The notes under the pieces: model-generated
Database searches by the model: none
Told to the model about the DNA's origin: nothing
The model's input: only the letters and a program-made list of their open reading frames with translations
Position numbers and translations under genes: made by a program
Shown: positions 15,356 to 23,953 of the stretch, one piece after another
How positions within the stretch are numbered: position 1 is the stretch's first letter
Layout: the number at the start of each line of letters is the position of its first letter
Source: SAR202 cluster bacterium
Lineage (GTDB): Bacteria; Chloroflexota; Dehalococcoidia; SAR202; CAJWER01
Assembly: GCA_030740335.1 (NCBI GenBank)
Contig: JASLXL010000088.1
Span: forward strand, 1 to 33,573
Reading direction: 5' to 3'
DNA: 33,573 nt

Positions 15356-17808
15356 ATGCAACAGCACGCACGTGTGGTGATCATCGGCGCGGGTATCGTT
15401 GGGTGTAGTGTGGCCTACCACCTCACGCAGTTGGGTTGGCGCGACATCGTTGTTGTTGAACAGGGCCGCTGTTTGAGACAGGCGGTTCGACCTCTCACGC
15501 ACCCGGACTCATATTCCAGATAAACCCCTCGAAGACCATGACCGGTTTTGCGAAGTACACAACGGAGCTGTTCCGTTCTCTGGATCTGGATGGCGAGGCC
15601 TGTGGTAGGGCCGTGGGTAGCCTCGAGGTCGCCTGGACACCGGAGCGTCTGACTGAGCTACGGCGCAAGATTGGCACTGGGATGGCCTATGGGGTCGAGT
15701 CACACCTTCTGGATCCAGGGGAGGCACGGGATAAGGTCCCGATGCTGTCCGAGAAGATTTATGGAGCGATGTACACCCCGACGGATACACATACACGTGC
15801 TATTTATCCTGCCGAGGCCATGGCACGGGCTGCTGAGGCGTCTGGAGCCAGCTTCCACGCGGATACTAGGGTGACTGGATTCGAGATTTCTAAGGGTCGT
15901 GTCACAGGGGTTGTAACAATCCACGGGACGGTTAATTGCGACATGGTCGTTGCTGCGACCGGCATATGGGCGCCGAAGGTTGGGCGCATGGCCGGGGTGC
16001 CGATTCCACTGTCGCCGATGCAGCATCTGTATGCACGCACGAAGCCTCTGCCAGAGCTTGCCGGCCGAACCGAAGAGATCACGGAGCCATTTGTGCGGCA
16101 CCAGGACCGGGCGATGTACTTCCGGCAGCACGGCGAGGCTTACGGCATCGGGTCGTACCTGCACGAGCCGCTGTTGGTGGCGTCCGAGGACATCCTGTCT
16201 CACGAGGATGCGCCGGTATCGCCAGCTGAGATGGCGTTCACCCCGTCGCACTTTACGCGTGCCTTGTCCGCGGCGGGTGAGGTGATGCCTGCGTTGAAAG
16301 ATGCGCCGCTGGACTACAGCTTCAACGGCATGTTCTCGTTCACTACAGATGGTTTCCCCGTCCTTGGGGAGTCGCCACAGGTGAAGGGGTTCTGGTCGGC
16401 GCAGGCGGTGTGGATCACTCACTCCGGCGGTGTCGGCAGGGCTGTGGCGGAGTGGATTGTGGATGGGCAGGCCAGCGTGGACCTAAGAGAGTCCGATATA
16501 TCCCGATTCCACCCCCATGCCCATAGTGGTGAGTACATCCGGGAGCGATCTGCTCAACAGTACCGCGAGGTATACGACATCATCCATCCGTTGCAGCCGC
16601 CCACGAAGGCGAGGGGCCTGCGGCTCAGTCCTTACTGGCTACGGCAGAAGGAGTTGGGCGGGGTATTCTTCGAGAGCGCTGGCTGGGAGCGACCACAGTG
16701 GTTTAGGGCCAATGAGTCGTTGCTGGACGATCTGGTTGGGCCTGGCGACACGCGGTCTGGCTGGGAGGCTCGCGAGTGGTCGCCGATGGTCGCCGCTGAG
16801 CACCGGGCGACGCGAGAGCGAGTTGCGCTGTTTGACCTGACGCCATTCATGAAGCTGGAAGTCACGGGGCCTGGCGCCCTTGCTGCGCTTCAGCGTCTCA
16901 CAGCCAACAACCTCGACCGGCCACCTGGTCGGGTGACCTACACCGCGATGCTGGATCCTCGGGGCGGCATCAAGTGTGATCTCACGGTGACTCGTTTGTC
17001 CGAGGACAAATTCATGGTCGTTACTGGCGGCGCGATGGGGCTGCACGACCTGGGGTGGATGCGCCGGAATGTTCCAGACGACGGCTCGGTCACAATTACC
17101 GACATATCAGCAGCGCAGTGTTGCATTGGCGTGTGGGGTCCGAAGGCGCGGGAGCTGATGACACGTGTTTGCGAAGACGACCTGACCAACGACGGATTTC
17201 CATACTTGAAGGCTCGCCAGATCACGGTTGGAGGGGTGCCTTGTCTGGCCGTACGCATATCCTATGCCGGCGAGCTTGGCTGGGAGGTCTATGCGGCTAC
17301 CGAGCTGGGGCTGAGGATGTGGGACACGTTGTGGGAGGCCGGGCAATCATTTGGGGTAGTGGCCGCGGGTGGGGGCGCCTTCGACTCCCTAAGACTGGAG
17401 AAGGGGTATCGGCTTTGGGGGCAGGATATCCACACTGAGTACAACCCGTATGAGGCCGGGATAGGCTTTGCGGTTAGGCTCAAGAAGGGTGATTTTATCG
17501 GTCGTGACGCCCTGGTTGGCATCAGGTCAGAGGGTATAACCCGCAAATTGTGCTGCATGACGCTGGATGATCCCAACGAGGTCGTCCTGGGCAAGGAGCC
17601 GATACTCCATGGCGACGATGTGCTTGGCTACGTCTCGAGCGCCGGATATGGCTACTCGATAGGCCGTGGTATCGTATACGGCTATCTGCCCGTGGAGCAT
17701 TCTGATATCGGCACGAAGCTAGAGGTGCTATATTTCGGGGAGCGGCGACGGGTCACGGTAACTGCTGAGCCACTGTACGATCCTGTGATGGATCGCCTAA
17801 AGGCATAG
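15356..17808 (+). CDS. Dimethylglycine/sarcosine dehydrogenase-like FAD-GcvT protein, interrupted by a frameshift
   Basis: Restored, this is an 817-residue two-part enzyme: an N-terminal DAO-type FAD domain and a C-terminal GcvT-like tetrahydrofolate domain, as in dimethylglycine and sarcosine dehydrogenases, which oxidise an N-methyl group and pass the formaldehyde unit to folate. The ATG at 15356 (GGGGAG at 15345-15350) begins MQQHARVVIIGAGIVGCSVAYHL with the GxGxxG turn. After VVVEQG the frame is lost. A one-base loss in GGGCC at 15463-15467 restores the expected PLFETGGSTSHAPG and joins smoothly to the long frame that runs to 17808. Later blocks include FSFTTDGFPVLGESP, LFDLTPFMKLEVTGPGA and GRDAL. 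Without the correction the downstream frame can start only at 15538 and would lack the FAD turn. This is either a pseudogene in an early stage or an assembly indel. Confidence 0.87.
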
Positions 17809-17843
17809 GGCGGCCATCGCAGGCCGGACTGAGGAGTAGACAC

Positions 17844-18830
17844 ATGGCAAAGGGAATTTTGGAGCGGCTGAGCGAGGGGGTCGTTCTGGGTGATGGTGGA
17901 TACATCATTGAGTTGGAGCAGCGTGGGCATGTGGTGACCGGTGCATTTACTCCCGAGATCGCGATGACCCATCCTGGGGCGGTACGTGAGTTGCACTACG
18001 AGATGCAACAGGCCGGATGCGATGTCTTGCAAGTGATGGCCTTCTATGGCAGCCGCGAGAAGCTGGCTACGGTCGGCTACGGCGACAAAGTTCTGGAGAT
18101 AAACCAGGCTGCCTACAACATCGCGAGGGAGGTCGCCGGGGAGGAGATGCTGGTGGCCGGGGACCTGAGCACTACGTGGATGTGGACCCCGGACGACGAA
18201 CGGTCCAACAATCTGGTCGCAGAGATGTTCGATGAACAGATAGAGGCACAGGCCGGAGTAGACTTTGTTATCGGCGAGCTTTTCTACAGTCTGGGCGAGG
18301 CGCTGCTTTGTTTGGAACGGATCAAGGAAAAGACCTCGGTGCCCGCGATGATCACGATGTCCTTTCGGGCCACGAACGTCACGGACGATGGATTCACGGC
18401 AGGGGAGTGCGCGGAACGGCTCAATGCTGCCGGCGCCGACATCGTCGGACTGAACTGCATGAACGACCCTGACCACATGATGCCCCACATTGCCGAGATG
18501 CGCGCAGCGTTCGACGGCTATCTGGCGGCACAGCCAGTGGCTTTCCGGTGCACCGACTATACGCCGTGGTTTACCGGGTTACCGTCGTTCCCGGACCGGC
18601 TGGAACCGACGCAGATGACGCGGTTCGAGCTTGGTGAATTTGCCACGAAGGCGAAGGAGGTGGGGGTCAACTACATCGGCGGTTGCTGCGGCTGCAAGGC
18701 GACTCATATGCGCGAGATGGCTAAGGCTCTGGGCAAGTTCGACGAGAGCAGGACCTGGAATCGGCGGAAGGGCCATGCGATGAGTGAGACCGAGCACAAT
18801 CGGGACCATCGTGAGGCGCTACGAGGCTAG
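17844..18830 (+). CDS. Betaine-homocysteine S-methyltransferase-like protein
   Basis: This 328-residue member of the homocysteine S-methyltransferase (Pfam S-methyl_trans) family transfers a methyl group to homocysteine to give methionine. The three zinc cysteines are all present: Cys205 in GLNCMND and Cys281-Cys282 in GGCCGCKATHMR. GDGGYIIELEQRG near residues 16-28 is the variant of the usual start, and VMAFYGSREKL and VAGDLSTTW fit betaine-dependent enzymes. The gene follows the dimethylglycine dehydrogenase-like gene by 35 bases, with GAGGAG at 17831-17836 as ribosome site. If betaine is the donor, its product dimethylglycine is the substrate of that upstream enzyme, so the two make a natural pair. 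A dimethylsulfoniopropionate- or S-methylmethionine-using homolog cannot be ruled out. Confidence 0.87.
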   Translation: MAKGILERLSEGVVLGDGGYIIELEQRGHVVTGAFTPEIAMTHPGAVRELHYEMQQAGCDVLQVMAFYGSREKLATVGYGDKVLEINQAAYNIAREVAGEEMLVAGDLSTTWMWTPDDERSNNLVAEMFDEQIEAQAGVDFVIGELFYSLGEALLCLERIKEKTSVPAMITMSFRATNVTDDGFTAGECAERLNAAGADIVGLNCMNDPDHMMPHIAEMRAAFDGYLAAQPVAFRCTDYTPWFTGLPSFPDRLEPTQMTRFELGEFATKAKEVGVNYIGGCCGCKATHMREMAKALGKFDESRTWNRRKGHAMSETEHNRDHREALRG

Positions 18831-18876
18831 CACCTTCATTGGTACTAAGGTGATAGAATTGTGGTTGGAGGGTTCC

Positions 18877-20229
18877 ATGAGGCGCTCACTTGCCGTCGCA
18901 GTCATGCTGACGTGTTTTGGTGGGGCGCTGGTGTCCCTGGGTATCCCAGATGCCATCGCTGCCGACACATATGTCGCAATTATTGAAATCGACGACGCGA
19001 TCAGCCCCTCTACCTCTCGCTTTCTCTCCAGGGCCATTGATAGTGCTGCGGATTCTGGCGCGGTGCTTCTGCTGGTTCGGCTGGACACCCCAGGGGGTCT
19101 GCTTGACGCGACCAGGGACATGGTCGACTCGATAGCTAACGCTCAGATCCCTGTGGTGGTGTATGTAGCTCCCACAGGGGCCCACGCGGCCTCTGCCGGC
19201 ACGTTCATCACAGTCGCGGCTCACGTCGCGGCTATGGCGCCAATCTCCAACATCGGGGCGGCTACTCCGATAGCCATAGGCGAAGAGTTTCCAGAGACGC
19301 TGGCACGTAAGGCGGCCCAGGACGCGGCTGCGCTGCTCCGAAGCATTGCCGATGCGCGTGGTCGCAATGCCGACGCGCTTGAGGCCACTGTGCTGGAGGC
19401 GAGGGCCTACGACGCCTCGGAGGCGTTGGATCTCGGCATCGTGGACCTTCTGGCCGAGGACATCGGCGACTTGCTTCGCCAGCTCGACGGTCGCAGCATC
19501 GTCATGGATGATGGCAGCGAGATATCGTTACAAACCGTTGGCCCTGCAGTTCGCAGGATACGACAGACGCCGCTGGAGCGGGTTCTCTCGTTTCTCGCCG
19601 ATCCGAATATCGCCTTCACCCTGGTGTCTCTGGGATTCATGGCGATTTTCGTCGAGTGGGTCCTGCCAGGTTTGTGGGGCCCTGGAATCATAGGCGTAAT
19701 CGCATTGGCCCTCGGCTTGGTGGCCCTGGGGAATCTCCCGGTAAACTGGGTGGGTGTTGGCCTGATGGCCTTTGCGATGGGCCTGTTTTTTTTGGAAATG
19801 CAGGCGCCTGGCATCGGTATTTTTGGTGTCTCCGGGGTGATCGCATTCGTGATAGGTGGATTCCTGCTCTTCGGCGGGTTCACTCCCGTTCTACCCAGCG
19901 CTCCCGGTGCGCCGGGCTACGGTGTCAACACATTCCTATTGGTTGGCGTCGTGGCTGCGATGGCGGCGCTGTTGGGATTCGTAATACGCGATCTGGCGGT
20001 GGCCAGACAGATCGGGGGCCGGGGTGATGTGACACATGAGCCAATAGAGGGACGGATCGGTACTGTCACGGCCGAGCTGTCACCTCAAGGTGAGGTTCAT
20101 GTGGCAGGTGAGAGGTGGAGAGCGGTTAGCGACGATGGTGTGGTGATCGAGGAAGGGGCATCTGTTATCGTGGCCGAGGCGGAAGGCCTGACGCTACGTG
20201 TGTACAGGGAATCGGAGGTTGGGGACTAG
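18877..20229 (+). CDS. nfeD: NfeD-like membrane-bound ClpP-class serine protease
   Basis: This 450-residue membrane protease of the NfeD1 type pairs with SPFH/stomatin proteins and may cleave them. An N-terminal signal-like segment (RRSLAVAVMLTCFGGALVSL) is followed by a ClpP-fold domain with RLDTPGGLLDATRDMV, the catalytic Ser106 in AASAGTF and Lys145 in LARKAAQDA. A block of hydrophobic helices spans about residues 235-350 and an OB-fold NfeD domain ends the protein (EGRIGTVTAELSPQGEVHVAGERW). The ATG at 18877 has GGAGGG just ahead and directly begins the signal peptide; an in-frame start at 18784 lies inside the previous gene. The SPFH gene follows after 137 bases, the usual partner arrangement. 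Confidence 0.9.
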   Translation: MRRSLAVAVMLTCFGGALVSLGIPDAIAADTYVAIIEIDDAISPSTSRFLSRAIDSAADSGAVLLLVRLDTPGGLLDATRDMVDSIANAQIPVVVYVAPTGAHAASAGTFITVAAHVAAMAPISNIGAATPIAIGEEFPETLARKAAQDAAALLRSIADARGRNADALEATVLEARAYDASEALDLGIVDLLAEDIGDLLRQLDGRSIVMDDGSEISLQTVGPAVRRIRQTPLERVLSFLADPNIAFTLVSLGFMAIFVEWVLPGLWGPGIIGVIALALGLVALGNLPVNWVGVGLMAFAMGLFFLEMQAPGIGIFGVSGVIAFVIGGFLLFGGFTPVLPSAPGAPGYGVNTFLLVGVVAAMAALLGFVIRDLAVARQIGGRGDVTHEPIEGRIGTVTAELSPQGEVHVAGERWRAVSDDGVVIEEGASVIVAEAEGLTLRVYRESEVGD

Positions 20230-20366
20230 TCTGCTCCAATGTCGCGATGTGCGAACCAAGCGAAGCTAGTGTAGTGTGTAGCGATTAGCGTTGGCGCGGA
20301 TCGCTCACTAGGGCGATGTACCGGATGGCAGCTTGTCGGAATCACTGGAGGAGAGGAGATTCATAA

Positions 20367-21221
20367 ATGGCGATCGTCAGTTTCCTGAGGCCCTACGAGC
20401 GATTGGCGCTGTTCAAGTGGGGGAACTTCGTCGGGATGAGGGGCCCGGGCCCGGTATTTATGGTGCCGATCATGCACTCTACCTTGAGGGTCGACACGCG
20501 TATTGAGGTTATCGATATTCCCCGGCAGACCAACATCACGAAGGACAACGCGCCGATCGATATCGACTTCCTGATCTACATGCGTGTGATAACGGAAGAT
20601 GCACAGAAGGCAGTATTGGAGGTGGAGAACTACAGGTCAGCGGTGATAGGGCTAGCCACCACGACCCTCCGAGCGGTGATCGGAGATATCGACCTGGACG
20701 AGGTGCTTTCACAGCGAGAGCGGATCAACAATCTGATTCGTGAGAAGCTGGATTCCGAGACCGAGCGATGGGCGATCAAGGTCACCAATGTCGAGATTCG
20801 TGAGATCGAGCCGCCGCGGGATATTCAGGAAGCGATGAACCGGCAGATGTCAGCCGAGCGTGTTCGCAGGGCGGTGGTCGTGGAGGCGGACGGCACAAAA
20901 GAGGCGGCGGTGACGGTAGCGGAGGGCGAGAAGCAGTCGGCAATTCTAAAGGCCGAAGGCTCGAGGCAGGCGGAGATTCTCAAGGCCGAGGGTGACCAGC
21001 AGGCTGCCGTACTGCGGGCAGACGGCTTCGCCACGGCGCTGGACCGTATCTACAGTGTGGCCCAGAACGTTGATGCCAACACGCTGAGCCTGCAATACTT
21101 CGAGACGCTTAAAGAGCTTGGTAGCGGCGCGGCGACGAAGTTCATATTCCCCTTGGAGTTCACCAACCTGCTCAAGCCGTTTATGGGAATGATGGACAAG
21201 CGAGACGGCAACGGCGACTGA
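20367..21221 (+). CDS. SPFH/Band 7 (slipin/stomatin-like) protein without membrane anchor
   Basis: This 284-residue protein has a Band 7 domain (residues about 8-170: YERLALFKWGNFVGMRGPGP, VDTRIEVIDIPRQTN, RAVIGDIDLDEVLSQRERIN, VEIREIEPPRDIQEAMNRQMSAER) and a C-terminal coiled coil. The coil holds 11-residue repeats, seen as SAILKAEGSRQ, AEILKAEGDQQ and AAVLRADGFAT. Stomatins usually start with a membrane hairpin, but here TAA stands directly before the ATG, so none can be encoded upstream in frame. Membrane attachment may come from NfeD, encoded next to it. GAGGAGAGGAG at about 20347-20357 serves as ribosome site. The 137-base gap ahead contains AGCGAT (20280-20285) and ATCGCT (20300-20305) inverted arms. 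Confidence 0.9.
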   Translation: MAIVSFLRPYERLALFKWGNFVGMRGPGPVFMVPIMHSTLRVDTRIEVIDIPRQTNITKDNAPIDIDFLIYMRVITEDAQKAVLEVENYRSAVIGLATTTLRAVIGDIDLDEVLSQRERINNLIREKLDSETERWAIKVTNVEIREIEPPRDIQEAMNRQMSAERVRRAVVVEADGTKEAAVTVAEGEKQSAILKAEGSRQAEILKAEGDQQAAVLRADGFATALDRIYSVAQNVDANTLSLQYFETLKELGSGAATKFIFPLEFTNLLKPFMGMMDKRDGNGD

Positions 21222-21300
21222 CTCCGGGTTCCAACTGCACCAGAGATGGGTCTTCTGGACCTGCCACTGAGTTTTACCTGGTAAGAAGACTGGATGCTAC

Positions 21301-21514
21301 ATGGCAAATCTGTTGACGGAGCACGTCCAGTCTATCTTGCCGGGTCACAGGCTCGTCTCTTTGACGCGGACAAATGCAAGCTTTACTAATGACGCACTGA
21401 TCCTCGAATGCTCCACCCTTGCTGGGAATCGGATTAGTCCTGGCCGTCAAGCTCCTAGTCGATAAGCCTGCCGACGCGACACGTTTAGCCGCTGTCGCTA
21501 CAGGTACTCTTTGA
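21301..21514 (+). pseudogene. Possible phosphotransferase (APH-family) N-terminal remnant, frameshifted
   Basis: The frame at 21301 encodes a 54-residue peptide with LPGHRLVSLTRTNASFTNDALILEC, which resembles the N-lobe start of aminoglycoside/choline kinase-like phosphotransferases (L-xR-xx-G-x-SN-x-T). It stops at 21465. The +1 frame from 21434 continues AVKLLVDKPADATRL, as expected for the following N-lobe strand and lysine, and ends at 21514 inside the end of uvrC. So a gene fragment with a frameshift seems to have been cut off by, or decayed against, uvrC. The similarity is by eye and short; treat it as tentative. No other coding sequence is visible in 21222-21497. Confidence 0.35.
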
Positions 21515-23363
21515 GCCTGGTCGCCAGTTTGACAGTCATGCCGGGGACGGCGGCCAGTTCTTCGACGGAAGCCTCGCGGACGCCTCTTGCGGAGCCGAAC
21601 TTGCGTAGTAGGAGACCGCGGCGCTTGGGGCCGATTCCGGGGACGCCGTTCATGGCCGATACAACCGCGCTCTTAGAGCGCCGCTGGCGGTGGTATGTGA
21701 TTGCAAAGCGGTGGGCTTCGTCTCTCGCCCGCTGTACCAGGAACAGGGCTTGAGAGGTTCGTGGCAGTACGATGGGCTCAGGCGTCTGAGGCACGAACAG
21801 CTCCTCGTTCTCCTTCGCCAGGCTGGCGAGCGGAATCCATTCCACCCCTAGCTCCAAAAGAACCTGCAGCGCGGCTCCCAGGTGACCCTTGCCGCCGTCT
21901 ATTAGGACCAGATCGGGTACGATCTGCCAGGTGTCTTCTGAGGCCGTGCCGCCGCCCTCAGAAGATGTTTCGTTTTCTTTGGCGATGCGCTTGAACCGGC
22001 GCGTCAGGACCTCCCGCATCATAGAGTAGTCGTCGATCCCCTCGACCGACTTGACCTTGAATCGTCGGTAGTGGCTGGTCTTTGGCTTGCCATCCTCTAA
22101 GACGACCATGCTGCCGACGGAGTTCGTGCCCTGAATGTTGGAGATGTCGTAGCACTCGATGCGTTGCGGGGGTTTCGGCAGGTTCAGCGCCTCTTGCAAT
22201 TCGCTCACGGCCGCTTCCATGTCGCCGCGCTCATCTTGCCTGACCCTGAGCTGCTCCAGCCCTTCGACGGCGTTCTCGGCGACCATTTCCACCAACTTGC
22301 GTTTCTCGCCTCTCTGGGGAACGTAGAGTTTCACCTTGCCCTGTCGCTTCTGCTCGAGCCACGGGCCGATGGCCTCCACGTCGTTGAGGGGGTGCTGTAA
22401 AAGGATCCGTGGTGGGACGTAGGGGCTGGCGTTATAGAACTGCTCGACGAAAGCGGAAAGGATTCCGCCAGGTGTGTTGTCTTCAGTCCCCGCCATGATG
22501 AAGTTATCTCGGCCTACCACCTTTCCCTGTCGCACGAAAAACACTTCGACCCATGCCTCTGTGGACGCCGGCGCCATGGCGATTACATCGGCATTTTCGG
22601 AGGTCAGGTGCAGTACCTTCTGGCCTTCGTTGACCTTCTCGATGGCGCGGTACTGGTCGCGCAGTATAGAGGCGCGCTCAAACTCAAGGGCTTCGGCTGC
22701 CTGCCGCATGCGCTTCGCGATATCTCGCGCTACGGCGGCGGTCTTGCCCTCCAGGAACAGCACCACCTGATCAATGACCTCGGCATACTGGTTCTGGTCG
22801 ACCGCACCTATGCAGGGCCCGATACAACGGTGGATGTAGAAGTCCAGGCAGGGACGCGGATCGTTGCCGGTGATGACCTTGGTACATGAACGGTATGGGA
22901 ATAGCTTTTTCAGCAGGGCCAGCGTCCTGCGGACCGAGTAGGCGCTTGCGAACGGACCAAAGTACTTGGCGCCATCGTCGGTGACCTTGCGTGTGATGTA
23001 TACCTGAGGGAAGGCTTCGGTGGTGTCAATTTTGATGAATGGGTAGCTCTTGTCGTCTTTGAGGCGAACGTTGTAAGGGGGCTTGTGCTCTTTGATCAGA
23101 TTGCACTCGAGGATTAACGCCTCTGACTCTGACTCTGTCAGGACGAACTCGAAGTCGAAGACCCTGGCCATCATGTTGCGGACCTTGCGTTCGTGGCGCG
23201 CACCGGCGGCGAAGTAGGAGCGAAGCCTATGGCGGAGGCTGGCGGCCTTGCCGACGTACAGGATGTCGCCGTTGGCGTTTCGCATGATGTAGACACCGGG
23301 CTTCGTGGGGGTAGCCTTGAGGCGCTGCGAGAAGTCCTGTTTTTCGGCGGCGGTGGTGGCCAT
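21498..23363 (-). CDS. uvrC: Excinuclease ABC subunit C
   Basis: This 621-residue nucleotide excision repair nuclease makes both cuts beside lesions marked by UvrAB. The order is complete: GIY-YIG nuclease (KPGVYIMRNANGDILYVGKA near residues 20-39), the cysteine-bearing RSCTKVITGNDPRPCLDFYI loop, the UVR motif (LEFERASILRDQYRAI near 220-240), the RNase H-like domain beginning about 385 with RIECYDISNIQG, and tandem helix-hairpin-helix motifs at the C-terminus (GVPGIGPKRRGLL, AAVPGMTVKLATRL). The ATG at 23363 is chosen; a longer frame from 23411 adds 16 unrelated residues. It converges on the SPFH gene with a 276-base gap. Length and motif order are normal. Confidence 0.96.
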   Translation of the reverse strand: MATTAAEKQDFSQRLKATPTKPGVYIMRNANGDILYVGKAASLRHRLRSYFAAGARHERKVRNMMARVFDFEFVLTESESEALILECNLIKEHKPPYNVRLKDDKSYPFIKIDTTEAFPQVYITRKVTDDGAKYFGPFASAYSVRRTLALLKKLFPYRSCTKVITGNDPRPCLDFYIHRCIGPCIGAVDQNQYAEVIDQVVLFLEGKTAAVARDIAKRMRQAAEALEFERASILRDQYRAIEKVNEGQKVLHLTSENADVIAMAPASTEAWVEVFFVRQGKVVGRDNFIMAGTEDNTPGGILSAFVEQFYNASPYVPPRILLQHPLNDVEAIGPWLEQKRQGKVKLYVPQRGEKRKLVEMVAENAVEGLEQLRVRQDERGDMEAAVSELQEALNLPKPPQRIECYDISNIQGTNSVGSMVVLEDGKPKTSHYRRFKVKSVEGIDDYSMMREVLTRRFKRIAKENETSSEGGGTASEDTWQIVPDLVLIDGGKGHLGAALQVLLELGVEWIPLASLAKENEELFVPQTPEPIVLPRTSQALFLVQRARDEAHRFAITYHRQRRSKSAVVSAMNGVPGIGPKRRGLLLRKFGSARGVREASVEELAAVPGMTVKLATRLKEYL

Positions 23364-23485
23364 GTTCAGGGGAGTGCGCCGATTGCCATAATTGCGGTGG
23401 TCCCACGCCACAGTTTGGCGCGTGAATACACTCGCAGGTTCATCAAGATAGGTATCCTGACAGGCCCCATTTCAGCTACGGAATA

Positions 23486-23824
23486 CTAACCCAGTACGAA
23501 GAAGAGGGCAATGATGATGACGAAGATGCTACTTGCAATAACGCCGATGTGGCGAATCTCGGCGCCCATGTGCTGATAGGTCCCGACCTCTTCCTCGGCG
23601 GTTTGTCTCGCCCTGCGCGTAAGCCTGGGCGTCCTCTTGGTCTGAGGGGTGTCGGAAGTTGAAGATGCAGAGGATGCGATTGCAGCTACCGGGGTGCCGT
23701 CCTCCTCGTCCAGCTTGCGCGTTGTAGGCGCTACCTGGAACTGATGCGACGCTCCCTTGCCACGTTTTTTTTTGTCTCTGAGACTGGCCTGCCTTGCGGC
23801 GGTCTTTTTACCCTTGCTCGGCAT
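23486..23824 (-). CDS. Small Lys/Arg-rich protein with C-terminal membrane anchor, unknown function
   Basis: I do not recognise a family. The 112-residue product has a strongly basic start (MPSKGKKTAARQASLRDKKK), a low-complexity Ser/Thr/Pro middle, and a single hydrophobic segment at its very end (HIGVIASSIFVIIIALFFVL, about residues 92-111). That layout is of a tail-anchored inner membrane protein with a cytoplasmic basic region that might bind nucleic acid or ribosomes. GGAGGA lies about 5 bases before the ATG, which supports real translation. It sits between xerD and uvrC on the same strand and may be co-transcribed with uvrC. Confidence 0.7.
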   Translation of the reverse strand: MPSKGKKTAARQASLRDKKKRGKGASHQFQVAPTTRKLDEEDGTPVAAIASSASSTSDTPQTKRTPRLTRRARQTAEEEVGTYQHMGAEIRHIGVIASSIFVIIIALFFVLG

Positions 23825-23953
23825 ATCTGTCCTCCGGGGTTATATGGTCGCATACATCGTGCGTTCTTGCCAGCGCTGCAGGCGCCATTTGGGGACAGTC
23901 ATTGAGTTTGTACATGGGGTTGGCCGCTCTGCTGGGCATGTTTCAAGAGGTCG

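Noticed and set aside
15700..16422. Minus-strand reading frame opposite the dimethylglycine dehydrogenase-like gene
   Set aside because: Arg/His-rich composition typical of an antisense frame in GC-rich DNA.
18784..18876. Upstream start for NfeD
   Set aside because: It overlaps the methyltransferase gene and would bury the signal peptide; the ATG at 18877 has a good ribosome site.
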